Origin: Heyndrickxia sporothermodurans
GTDB taxonomy: Bacteria > Bacillota > Bacilli > Bacillales > Bacillaceae_C
Assembly (NCBI GenBank): GCA_018333075.1
Contig: BORH01000004.1
Location: 124,001-188,000, forward strand
Reading direction: 5' to 3'
Length of the DNA: 64,000 nt
The position numbers and the translations under genes were made by a program. Below are positions 1-8,706 of this stretch, piece after piece (within the stretch, counting starts at the first letter, position 1; each line of letters begins with the position of its first letter). Under the pieces are notes generated by a model. It was not told the origin of the DNA, searched no databases, and saw only the letters and a program-made list of their open reading frames with translations.

Positions 1-85
1 GCGGATGAATCGGCACTGCTGCAGATAATAGAAGACCGGCAGCCAGTGTACTTGAAAGCAAACACTTCCCTTTCGAAAATTTCAT
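1..85 (-). CDS. S8 protease paralogue, N-terminal end only
   Basis: Only the first 28 codons lie in the window and the rest runs off the left edge. Read on the minus strand from the ATG at 85-83, behind the ribosome site AGGAGGGG (about 92-99), the product starts MKFSKGKCLLSSTLAAG and continues with LLLSAAVPIHP. The next gene (start 4716) begins MKRPKGKHLLSSTLAAG and continues LIFSATLPIHP, so the two signal peptides are plainly related. The promoter regions are also alike. The inference is a tandem duplication of a secreted Vpr-like subtilase. The catalytic part is not visible, so activity and full length cannot be judged. Confidence 0.8.
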   Translation of the reverse strand, partial: MKFSKGKCLLSSTLAAGLLLSAAVPIHP

Positions 86-130
86 TTTTTCCCCTCCTAA
101 TAGTAAGAAAATTTATTATTTTCTATTAAA

Positions 131-309
131 AGGATAGTTGAGAAAGTACAAGGGTGTAAATTGGGGTATTTTATTTGATTGGTTTGTCCTATAGCGTTAG
201 AACTTTCGGAAAAATAACAGGTATTTGGTCCTGCTTTTTTGGTGTGTTTTCATATAATGCGGTATAAAAAGGGAGGCATAACATAATTTAGGTGATTAAA
301 TTACCCCAA
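131..309 (-). promoter_or_regulatory. Promoter of S8 paralogue with two inverted TTGGGGTA boxes
   Basis: Minus-strand promoter: -35 TTTACA (160-155), 18-nt spacer, -10 TATCCT (136-131). The box TTGGGGTA (161-168, plus strand) abuts the -35, and an inverted copy TACCCCAA lies at 302-309. The same layout recurs at the neighbouring protease (4765-4955). An activator site is inferred; the regulator is unknown. Confidence 0.5.
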
Positions 310-385
310 ATTAGTGACGGATTTTGAAATACTATAGCCGAATTAATAGAAATTTGTAAATTAATTGTATATATTTAGTGGGATC

Positions 386-425
386 TAAAAAAATCCCTAG
401 GTAAGTTGCTCTTTTCCTAGGGATT
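386..425 (-). terminator. Intrinsic terminator of the S8 protease gene
   Basis: A perfect 10-bp inverted repeat AATCCCTAGG (392-401) and CCTAGGGATT (416-425) has a 14-nt loop. On the minus strand it is followed by a T run (391-386). It lies about 95 nt past the stop codon of the protease gene. Confidence 0.75.
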
Positions 426-517
426 AATTAATAGAGGGTGTCGCTTTACAAAGGTTTTTAAAACGATCATTTAAAAAGTTTTTGACGAGTAAAGATACAA
501 AGTTAAGAAAAGAGAGC

Positions 518-3500
518 TTATGACTTTGTTTCCAATCCAATCAATCTCAAGAAATATTCTATACCTTTGTTACCGATTTTTTCTTTAGGTACTTTGTTGG
601 CTGGAGCATCGGGTCCCTTTGATAAGAAATTTTTTTCTATAAAACGGACATCTTTTTCATCAACAATTCCATCTTGATTGATATCTTCTTTCACTATGGA
701 TTTATCTTTAATCCCATATGCATCAACCACTAGTTGAATATCTTTGATATCGATAACTTTATCACCATTGATGTCTCCTGCTAGGTTTTGAGCTGGGATA
801 ATTCGGATACGCTGTCCAGATAAGCTTCCGTCTTTCTCTTTCCCTGGGATAATGGTTGTAAAGCTTTTTAAATGTGATGGTGCATCGATCACAACTGTAT
901 ATTCTTGATCAGAAGCTGGGATATTAGTAATTGTAAATTGCCCAAATTGATCTATCGTTCCATTAAATTTTTGCCCACTTCTTGATTGTGCATAAACTTT
1001 GATACCGAGTTTTGTTTTATCTCCACTTTGCAAAACCCCATCCTTTAAAAAGGCTTCCGGCTTTATTGAACCATTTACAATCGAATGCTTTGAAACAATA
1101 CCGAAAGTATTTAACCCATAGTATGGAAGCGAAGTAGGGGAGGTTTGTCCTGATTTCAAATACGAAGCCTGATTTATTTTCAGACTTGCCGCCGAGCTAT
1201 AATAATTATCATCAACGAGTTTAAAGGTTACATCAAGAAGTGGCATATCTCCTTCCAATCCTTTAAATGCCTTACCCGAAAATGCTGCTCCTACTTTTAC
1301 TGTACTTTTAATATCGCCTTTGGTTACGTCAGGGTCTTGTATAGATACATCAATGCCTTTTTCCTTTGCGTATTTTTTTGCTTCTTTTGTAAGTTTGGCA
1401 CTTTTAAATTGATATATATTATCATATTGAATATCATAATTGCCAGATAGATACTGTTTAACATTGTTTACAGTTAAAGTCATTGTAAAGGTGTCGTTTA
1501 ATTTCAATTCTTTCGTATCGTAAGAGGAAGTTACATACTCCGTGCCTTCTTTTAAGAAAATAAACTTTTGTTCTTTCATTACAAGTGCAATATCTGAGTT
1601 TGCTAGAGTTAAATGCAGGGCACCGTTTGCAATATCACTTTCTTCAATTCCAAACTTTACATCACCTTCCGAAGAGATTGGAAAGGTTGTTCCATAGTAA
1701 GGAAAATCTGGTGTCGTATGATAAAACATTATGTTGGACGATTGATCATAATCTAAGCCCTTATCTTGAAATACTTTTACGTTAGCATCATTTACTTTTC
1801 CATGAACCCAAACGGCTTTTTGTCCATCTTCAATAGTAAACATGGAATCAGATAATTCATAAATGCCAGGTGTCTTGTCCCATGTGACTTCAGGTGGTGT
1901 GTTATCAACCATTGCACTATCCCCGAGGGAGTACGTTGCTCCTGATTCGTCACTTGCAATTATTTCTAGTGTATAATCACCTTCAGGTAGTTTTTGATAG
2001 GTTGATGAGATTGGATTTTCTGGATCATTCGTAAATGGATACATTAATCCATTGAACGCCCAAAGAATATAGTTTTCTTTATCTGGTTCAATATTGGATG
2101 CGTTGAGAGATCCAATATAACCTAAAGGCTTTCCTGTCTTTGTATCCTTAAGAATAACATCTATTGTTTTCATCGGATTTTTTAACTGGAACATTACATT
2201 AATATATGGATTCCAATATTGCCAATAAGGAACATCATTTGATAAAGATGGTCTGTCAGTATGCAGATAATCAATTCCTTTACCTGTTACGATCATCGCA
2301 AATGGAACCTGGTATGTTTCTTTCTCATTATCTGTGTTTGTAATATGAAGATATCCTTCATATGTTCCTTCTGCTGCATTTGCTGGGACAGTAATTGTTG
2401 GGTCTATCTCAATAGATTTTCCTTTAGCAACCGTAATTGACTGTTCCACCTTTATTTGTACACCATTTGCATTCGCGTCTTGTACACCTTTTATGCCTTT
2501 GTGATATTCAACTGAAAGGTTGAAGGTTTTATCTGTGTTTCCATTATTATTGATTTTTACTTTTTTTGAGATTTCAATTGGTTGTTGATTATCTCTCTTG
2601 TAATCTCTACCAAATACAAGGGAGCCTGTTTCTTCATCTATTTCTGTTGTTTGATCCCCTTCTATAGTTTCCGTTTTATCTAATACTTTAATTGATGCAT
2701 CTGCATGTACGGCATTATATGCGTTAATTCTCCCAGCTCCCACTTCATATACTGAATAGTTTCCTTGAAGGTCAACTGATGTATTCATAAGAGCTTCTTT
2801 TACTTCAAATGGATCATAGTCCTTATGTTCTTGCAAGATTAAAGCAGCTACTCCTGCTACATGTGGTGTAGCCATTGAAGTACCTTGCATACGCTCATAA
2901 GCAGATGAATAATCAATTCCTTCTTCTGGGCTATTAATATATTCAGGTACAGTGGAGAAGATTGCTACACCAGGTGCAACGACGTCTGGTTTAATATCAT
3001 AGTTTTCTTTTACAGGACCTCTTGAACTAAAGTCAGCTAGGTGATCACCCTCTGTTTTAATGTTGTTTAAAGTTTGAAACGTAAGGGAGGTGTTACCAAG
3101 TGCTTTCAGTTTTTCACCATCAACGTTTGTTAGACCAAAAGTAGGAATAAATTCAGTGTTTTCTCCAACAAACGCAGTAATTTCACCGTCAACATTATTG
3201 TATATAATTGCTGCTATGGCACCAGCTTCTTTAGCATTTTTAATTTTTTCATTGAATGTAAGTGTTCCTCGTTCAATTAAAGCAATTTTTCCTTCTATAT
3301 TTTTTCCTTCAAAATCAGTTGGTCTACCAATTCCAGTACTTACTACTTCAAAAGTTTGGCCAGTTAATTTTTCAAGTTGATCGTGAAAATTTTTCCCTAT
3401 TAATCTCATATTCTCAAATGTAGACTTATCTGCAGTAGCTGTTATTGTTGGAATAGTCATTGCGGAATCACTTGCTCCAACGGTAATTCCAAGTGCGGAG

Positions 3501-4716
3501 GTACCAGGAGATCCAAGAGTTTTCGCATTTGGACCTGCATTGCCGGCTGCCACTACAGACACAACACCAGAAAGCATTGCATTATTAATAGCAATAGAAG
3601 TTGGATCTAGTGGATCATTGACTGAAGATCCTAAAGAAAGGTTGATGACATCCATGCCATCGCTGATTGCTTTATCAATACCAGCAATCACACCATCATT
3701 ACTGCCAGATCCATATGGGCCTAAAACACGATACGAATATAAATCAACTTCAGGGGCAATTCCGCTTATAGCATAGTCAACATTATTTTCCTTTGTGGCA
3801 GCAATTGTTCCAGATACATGTGTACCATGTTCTGTATAGTATGAACTACCATTACTTGCAAACTCTGGTTTCTTGGAATCTTTCCAATCCTCATAGGTCG
3901 TTTCCATTGGGTCTGCATCATTGTCGACAAAGTCCCAACCCTTAATAGAAGAGGGGGCAATGTTTTTAGGACTTTCTCCTTTTATAGAACGGTAGCCTTT
4001 ATAGGCATTTGTTAAATCGGGATGATTATAGTCAATACCGGTATCAAGTACACCGACTTTGATTCCTTTTCCTTTAATATTCTCATCATGTAGTTTATCG
4101 ACACCGATTTGTGGTATGCTATCTGCCATTCTCGGTTTAATTGTTGATTTCCCTCCTGGAAGTTCCAATTGAATATTTGCATTATCCCAGATACGCTTGA
4201 TAACCCCTGATTGAAGTAAATCTTGAACTGCCACACCTGGTAATGTCATAGATACACCATTGAAGGCATATTTGAATTCTCTATCAATCGTTAATTTACT
4301 AGAGTCATAGTTAGAAATTTCTTTTTTCATTTTTAAAGAATTAATAAAGCTCTTAAATTCATTATGATCTTGATTAACCTTGGTTTGTGCAGATGGAATG
4401 GTCATTCTTTTTCCCTTTAATTCCTCTTGCTTTACTGCGACCTGTGCTGGTGCATGGTTGAATTCTACAATAATTGAAACGAGTTCAGCACTATTTGTTT
4501 TTATATTTGGTGAAATAGTAAAGCTAGGACCTGCATTTAACTCCTGAAGAGCATTTCGTTGTGAATCGGATAAATTCGATAAAATGTTTTCTACATTTTT
4601 CTGGGTAATAGTGACTTTTGGCTTTTCGGCTAATGGGTGTATAGGAAGTGTTGCAGAAAATATTAGCCCAGCAGCAAGGGTGCTTGATAGTAAATGTTTC
4701 CCTTTAGGTCGCTTCA
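518..4716 (-). CDS. Secreted Vpr-like S8 serine protease with dockerin-like C-terminus
   Basis: Secreted subtilisin-family endopeptidase, about 1399 residues. Order: signal peptide (1-30), inhibitor-I9-like propeptide (about 80-180), S8 domain with catalytic Asp (VGVLDTGID, about 225), His (EHGTHVSG, about 297) and Ser (GTSMATPH, about 614), an inserted PA domain (about 450-555), an Fn3-like region, a long beta-rich C-terminal part with a cohesin-like stretch, and two dockerin-type Ca loops (DINGDKVIDIKD and DINQDGIVDEKD, about 1313-1368). This layout resembles B. subtilis Vpr but is much longer. The ATG at 4716 is preferred over that at 4723 because AAGGAG is well spaced to it and the paralogue starts at the equivalent residue. 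It should degrade extracellular protein. The cohesin call is by sequence feel only. Confidence 0.9.
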
Positions 4717-4764
4717 TTCTCATTCTCCTTTAATATTGAAAAAATATTTAGTATTTTCTATTAA

Positions 4765-4955
4765 ATGATAAAAGAGAAAATGAGACACTGTAAATTGGGG
4801 TAATTCAATTGAGTGCATAGACCTATTAGTTTTTAATATTTTTGGGTATTAGTAGAACTATTGGAGAGTTTTTTTAAAAAATTCACTTTAATGTTTGCGC
4901 TTTTAAGTAACTGCATAGGTTAAATGACCTGATAAGGCAAAGGAAATTACCCCAA
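4765..4955 (-). promoter_or_regulatory. Promoter of the S8 protease with two inverted TTGGGGTA boxes
   Basis: Minus-strand -35 TTTACA (4794-4789), 18-nt spacer, -10 TATCAT (4770-4765). TTGGGGTA (4795-4802) touches the -35, and the inverted copy TACCCCAA is at 4948-4955. Box-to-box distance is 153 bp here and 141 bp at the paralogue. The box lies 79 bp (here) or 76 bp (paralogue) upstream of the start codon. Confidence 0.5.
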
Positions 4956-5169
4956 GTAGATGTCGAAAGTTGAAACAATAAGCTGTTTGGAGTCTAAGCT
5001 TGGCATTTTATTTTTTATAAATTTCGACTTAATATTATTAGTTTATAGCTTGTAACAATTTATTCAGCAAATTCAAAATGCCAAAAGGAGCATTAGACTG
5101 GAAGTTTTTTAATTTCTTTATTCAAATGTCAATCAATATAATTTTTGTGAAAAATTAATAAAATAAGTA

Positions 5170-5198
5170 TTGAATATATGATTTACATTTGTTAAACT
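5170..5198 (+). promoter_or_regulatory. Promoter of the MFS leader transcript
   Basis: -35 TTGAAT (5170-5175), 17-nt spacer, -10 TAAACT (5193-5198). Each hexamer matches the SigA consensus at 4 of 6 positions. Transcription would begin near 5205, just ahead of the AAGGAG at 5215-5220, giving a leader of roughly 270 nt before the MFS start codon. Confidence 0.45.
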
Positions 5199-5234
5199 AT
5201 TTACACTAAAGTCGAAGGAGTGAACCAAAGGGCG

Positions 5235-5246
5235 ATGATCTACTAA
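5235..5246 (+). CDS. Possible three-codon leader peptide (Met-Ile-Tyr)
   Basis: ATG ATC TAC TAA follows AAGGAG (5215-5220) by 14 nt, which is longer than ideal. Its stop codon sits inside the 5' arm of the first leader stem (5242-5253). A ribosome held on this mini-ORF would cover that arm. The reading is inferred from position; nothing else marks it as translated. Confidence 0.3.
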   Translation: MIY

Positions 5247-5414
5247 TCCTATTTTTAAGAAAACATTCGTTATAATTACGATGCATTTTTCAGGAATAGG
5301 ATTAGTCTATACTTTTATAAAAAGGGATTGTACAGTGTCAGACTGTCGTTTAGTATTGCGCCTTTTTATGGTTTCAGACCCCCTATCCTAGATAATGCAG
5401 GATAGGGGGTTTTT
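5242..5414 (+). promoter_or_regulatory. Transcription attenuator ahead of MFS exporter
   Basis: Stem 1 is a perfect 12-bp pair: ACTAATCCTATT (5242-5253) with AATAGGATTAGT (5295-5306). The terminator is an 11-bp stem: CCCCCTATCCT (5379-5389) with AGGATAGGGGG (5399-5409), then TTTTT. The 3' arm of stem 1 can instead pair with the 5' arm of the terminator: TAGGATTAG (5297-5305) with CTATCCTA (5383-5390), eight pairs and one bulge. The structures are mutually exclusive, as in ribosome-mediated attenuation of antibiotic-resistance genes. The pairings are seen in the sequence; the control mechanism is inferred. Confidence 0.6.
5379..5414 (+). terminator. Intrinsic terminator in the MFS leader
   Basis: Perfect 11-bp GC-rich stem with a 9-nt loop and a T run at 5410-5414, only 61 nt before the MFS start codon. 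It would block exporter expression unless an antiterminator forms. Confidence 0.85.
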
Positions 5415-5475
5415 GGAGTGTATAAATTGCTTTAAATGTTAAGAATGATTTTGTTAAAAGAAAAGGAGATAATAT

Positions 5476-6699
5476 ATGGGACAATTATTAAATAATCGAG
5501 TTGTTCGAGCAATTTTTATATCTGCGTTATTTTTACAGGTTGGAATATGGGTAAGAAACTTTGCTGTCCTATTATTTGTTGTGGAAAAAACGAATAATAA
5601 TCCAGTAGCTGTTTCGATGATTTCTATTGCTGAATTTGCCCCGATTTTTATTTTTTCGTTTATCGGCGGGACTTTTGCTGATCGCTGGAAACCGAAAAAG
5701 ACGATGATTTGGTGTGACCTATTAAGTGCGGTTTCAGTATTTGCAGTTATCTTTACACTTGAATTCGGTACATGGAAAGCAGTTTTCTTTGCAACATTGA
5801 TATCCTCTATTCTTTCTCAATTTTCGCAGCCATCTGGAATGAAGTTGTTTAAAATGCATTTAAAGGAAGAATTAATCCAGTCTGCGATGTCGATTTATCA
5901 AACAATATTTGCGATCTTTATGATTTTAGGTCCAATTCTTGGAACGTTTGTATTCCAAAGATTTGGAATAGATGTATCTATTGCGGTCACAGGTGTTGCT
6001 TTCCTTTTATCGGCTCTTGCATTAACACTCATTCCAGCAGATCATTCAATGGAGAGGGAAGAAAAAACAACGACACTTCTGCAAGAAATGAAAAGTGGGA
6101 TTCAGTATGTTTTGGCCAAAAAAGAATTAAAGCTGCTTGGTATTTGCTTTATGGCTGCAGGATTAGCAATAGGTTTAATTCAGCCGCTTAATATATTTTT
6201 GGTTATGGAACGACTAGGTTTGCCAAAAGAGAATCTACAGTGGCTCCTTATGGTTAACGGAGCTGGAATGATTATAGGTGGTGCTTTTTCAATGGTATTT
6301 TCAAAAAATACACCACCTCAAAGGCTTCTTATGTTAGGAATGCTGGCTAATGCCATTGGAATGGCTATTATAGGGGGATCTACTGTTTTATGGATCACTC
6401 TGATTGCCCAATTTGTTAGTGGTTTTTTCATGCCATGTATCCAAATTGGTATCAATACAATGATTCTGCAAAATACAGAGTCAGATTTTATCGGAAGAGT
6501 AAATGGTACACTAAGTCCATTATTCACTGGATCGATGGTTGTAACAATGAGTATGGCAGGATCACTAAAAGAAATGTGGTCTATCGTACCTATGTATGAA
6601 CTTGCTGCTATTCTATTTATTGTTGGGTTATTATTCATAATGCCTCTATACAATAAGGTTTCCCCAAAAAATATGGAAATCTCAAAGGATAGAGCATAG
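5476..6699 (+). CDS. MFS drug-efflux-type transporter
   Basis: Integral membrane protein of 407 residues with about 12 hydrophobic segments. The signature loop between helices 2 and 3 is GGTFADRWKPKKT (64-76). It falls with the MFS_3 group that contains macrolide-type exporters and several uncharacterised Bacillus paralogues, so proton-driven export of a small toxic compound is the likely role. The ATG follows AAAAGGAGAT. The gene is a single cistron, bounded upstream by the attenuator and downstream by its own terminator. The attenuator strengthens the case for a translation-inhibitor substrate, but substrate identity cannot be read from the sequence. Confidence 0.85.
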   Translation: MGQLLNNRVVRAIFISALFLQVGIWVRNFAVLLFVVEKTNNNPVAVSMISIAEFAPIFIFSFIGGTFADRWKPKKTMIWCDLLSAVSVFAVIFTLEFGTWKAVFFATLISSILSQFSQPSGMKLFKMHLKEELIQSAMSIYQTIFAIFMILGPILGTFVFQRFGIDVSIAVTGVAFLLSALALTLIPADHSMEREEKTTTLLQEMKSGIQYVLAKKELKLLGICFMAAGLAIGLIQPLNIFLVMERLGLPKENLQWLLMVNGAGMIIGGAFSMVFSKNTPPQRLLMLGMLANAIGMAIIGGSTVLWITLIAQFVSGFFMPCIQIGINTMILQNTESDFIGRVNGTLSPLFTGSMVVTMSMAGSLKEMWSIVPMYELAAILFIVGLLFIMPLYNKVSPKNMEISKDRA

Positions 6700-6708
6700 T
6701 AGATTAGG

Positions 6709-6740
6709 AAACCGTGTGAAAATTTTGCACGGTTTTTTTT
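6709..6740 (+). terminator. Intrinsic terminator after the MFS gene
   Basis: AAACCGTG (6709-6716) pairs with CACGGTTT (6728-6735) and is followed by a run of T, directly after the MFS stop codon. Confidence 0.8.
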
Positions 6741-6884
6741 CGTGTTATTGTCTAATGATCCTATTAACCATTTTTTATAAAACTTACATAATGGTGTAAT
6801 TTTGTCGAAATCAAATTGAAAAGATTCATTGGTAAAATAATTATTAATATCTTCGAAAGAAATGAAAGGTAGAGGGGAATAGTT

Positions 6885-7214
6885 ATGGAGGAACATGTGA
6901 AGAAATCTTTAGAGCAGTGGAGGGACGAGATATGTGAATTATTAGTAGAGATAGATAAAGAATATGAAGAAATAAAATTAGAACTTCAAGTGTATAAGTA
7001 TAAATTCAGTATAACAAAACAGGTCATTCAATCTACTGTCAACGATGAACTGATCCGTACGATTCGTGAACTTTACCACACTCCTTTTGAACAAAAATTT
7101 TCCCAGCTTAAAGCTGATATTCAAGATTTGGAAGAAAAGAAAAAGGTTTTTCAAATGTTTGTAGATAAAATTGATAAAGTCAAAGGGAGAGAACAAGACA
7201 GAGTTTTATCATAG
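6885..7214 (+). CDS. Small coiled-coil protein of unknown function
   Basis: A 109-residue soluble protein with no signal peptide or membrane segment. It is rich in Glu and Lys with heptad-like hydrophobic spacing, so mostly helical and probably coiled coil. I do not recognise a family. The start follows AGAGGGGAA. It stands alone between two terminators. A TTGTCGAA match to the Spo0A box lies about 80 bp upstream (6802-6809), which could place it under Spo0A, but a match this short also occurs by chance. Confidence 0.65.
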   Translation: MEEHVKKSLEQWRDEICELLVEIDKEYEEIKLELQVYKYKFSITKQVIQSTVNDELIRTIRELYHTPFEQKFSQLKADIQDLEEKKKVFQMFVDKIDKVKGREQDRVLS

Positions 7215-7227
7215 TTACTATAATTTT

Positions 7228-7260
7228 AGGGTCACTCTACTATTTTTGAGTGGCCCTTTT
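7228..7260 (+). terminator. Intrinsic terminator
   Basis: AGGGTCACTC (7228-7237) pairs with GAGTGGCCCT (7248-7257, one G-T pair), followed by T residues. It closes the small coiled-coil gene. Confidence 0.8.
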
Positions 7261-7387
7261 AGTAGGCTAAAATACAAGGAAATATGTCGACAGGGAAGAA
7301 GTCTACTAAAAATATTTAGTGTGTAAAATGTAATATCAAAATTGTTCTTGTCGCCGCTTGGTTCATATTGTAATTTCATTAGAACAA

Positions 7388-7395
7388 TTGTCGAA
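7388..7395 (+). promoter_or_regulatory. Spo0A-box-like site upstream of the spo0E-like gene
   Basis: TTGTCGAA matches the known 0A box core and lies about 90 bp before the Spo0E-like start codon. The motif is short, so binding is only a possibility. Confidence 0.3.
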
Positions 7396-7486
7396 GCTAT
7401 TCCATTTTCCCTAAAAATTGTTCATAATAATTCAATAGAACTAATAATTCGCATTTTAATAGCTAGAAAAACAGGAGATTAAACCT

Positions 7487-7648
7487 ATGCAATATGAAAA
7501 AAAATTAAAAGAAAAAATTGAAAGCTTAAGACAAAAAATGATAGAAGACGGAATGAATAAAGGTATGAAAAATAAAGAAACACTAGTATACAGTCAGGAA
7601 CTTGATGAACTAATTTATGAATATCAAATGAAGATGATGACTGGATAA
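7487..7648 (+). CDS. Spo0E-family aspartyl-phosphate phosphatase
   Basis: A 53-residue protein starting MQYEKKLKEKIESLRQKM and ending in the family signature SQELDELIYEYQ. The SQELD motif is the hallmark of Spo0E/YisI/YnzD-type phosphatases, which strip phosphate from Spo0A and so delay sporulation. Length and two-helix character fit the family. AGGAG (7473-7477) sits about 9 nt before the ATG. It is monocistronic, with no convincing terminator directly after it. Confidence 0.8.
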   Translation: MQYEKKLKEKIESLRQKMIEDGMNKGMKNKETLVYSQELDELIYEYQMKMMTG

Positions 7649-7722
7649 ACTATCTACTATTAAGATGAAGAACATAGTATAAAATGATTATCTAGCCATT
7701 TTAGGAAACTAATGGTTTAGTT

Positions 7723-8440
7723 CTATAGTTTTAATATAGTAATTTCAGCATGCATTTCTTGGATGATACTTGCAATGCTTTCTACACCTAAGATTGGCTA
7801 CCAACTAACAAATTAATCCCCAAGTATTTAGCATACTGGATAGTATACAGGCTTGCTTCCCCTGTTACATATGTATCACATCCATGTTTTACTGCAAATT
7901 GAATATGATCTGAAGAATCTCCCGCGCCAGTCAAAACTCCCACTCGAAAAACTTTCTTCCTATTATTTCTCCATACTCGAATAGGTTCTTGTAGTTCTTT
8001 TCTCATTCTTTCGACAAAAATCTCAAATGCTACGGGGGCTTCCAACTCGCCAACTCCTGGAAACGATTTGTTTTTATAAGTGGAGTATTTGACCATTTCT
8101 TTGATTCCAAGAACATTCATAAGCGAGGTGCAGGTTCCAAATTCCACATAATCTAAAGGACTATGTATAAAAAAGTGACTGATTTGATACTCATTCAATT
8201 TTTGTAAGCAAGAGTCTTTAAATCCATAAAGAAAATCCCACGCACTATGATGGGGAAGCATGAGATCAACTTGATGTTTTTTTGCTAATTCAATTGTTTC
8301 AAGTGATAGATTAGTTGAATACCGATGGTTGAAATATCTTTATTTGTCTTATGGGTAAAACCATAATCATCATCGAATTCTTCTAGTAATGGTTTTTGGA
8401 AGATTGATTGGATAGTATGATTTAATTGTCCATGATTCAT
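7723..8440 (-). pseudogene. NIF3-family metal-centre protein, frameshifted
   Basis: The reading frame from the ATG at 8440 runs MNHGQLNHTIQ to KDISTIG near 8320. It then needs a one-base shift to continue YSTNLSLETIELAKKHQ into the long open stretch (8261-7788) with LMLPHHSAWDF, GVLTGAGDSSDHIQFA and DTYVTGEASLYT. These are NIF3-like (YqfO-related) dinuclear-metal motifs. At the far end the frame stops in LLVGSQS, where the family has LLVGSH, and the conserved tail LGVESIASIIQEM reappears in another frame down to 7723. At least two lesions make it a likely pseudogene unless the sequence contains errors. It lies beside the Zur-controlled block, so it may once have served in zinc starvation. Confidence 0.75.
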
Positions 8441-8544
8441 CAATTTACCTTCTTTTTGCTTATTATCGCAATTTTCTTTAAAGTTATTTACTCATTAAAC
8501 ATTCTTGTTTTAGAAGGAAATGGACAGTCATGACAAATATAATT

Positions 8545-8597
8545 TTGACAATGATAGAGTAAATGTAGTATTATTTAAATCGTAATTATTACGATTT
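8545..8597 (+). promoter_or_regulatory. SigA promoter with overlapping Zur box 1
   Basis: TTGACA (8545-8550), 18-nt spacer, TATTAT (8569-8574). A perfect 21-bp palindrome at 8577-8597, with half-site AAATCGTAAT, covers the expected start of transcription. It equals the published Bacillus Zur operator consensus. Zinc-loaded Zur bound here would block transcription of the COG0523 gene and those behind it. Confidence 0.85.
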
Positions 8598-8666
8598 GTA
8601 AAGTGGTTATTAAATGCTAAATGAACAAAGCCGATTATTTTACTATTAGGATACATAATTGATTTT

Positions 8667-8687
8667 AAATCGTAACGATTACAATTT
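8667..8687 (+). promoter_or_regulatory. Zur box 2
   Basis: A second 21-bp Zur-type palindrome with half-sites AAATCGTAAC and ATTACAATTT lies 90 bp after box 1 and just before the GAGGAGG of the GTPase gene. B. subtilis yciC also has two Zur boxes. Confidence 0.75.
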
Positions 8688-8706
8688 ATTGCTTGAGGAG
8701 GATTTT

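Noticed and set aside
3090-3380. Open frames on the plus strand inside the protease gene
   Set aside because: They lie antisense to a clear 1399-residue protease and have no ribosome sites or recognisable products.
6318-6896. 192-codon minus-strand frame across the end of the MFS gene
   Set aside because: It is a shadow of the MFS gene; the sequence has no family features and crosses the MFS terminator.
8659-8706. Longer N-terminus for the COG0523 GTPase
   Set aside because: It would place Zur box 2 and the ribosome site inside the coding region; the ATG at 8707 fits the family.
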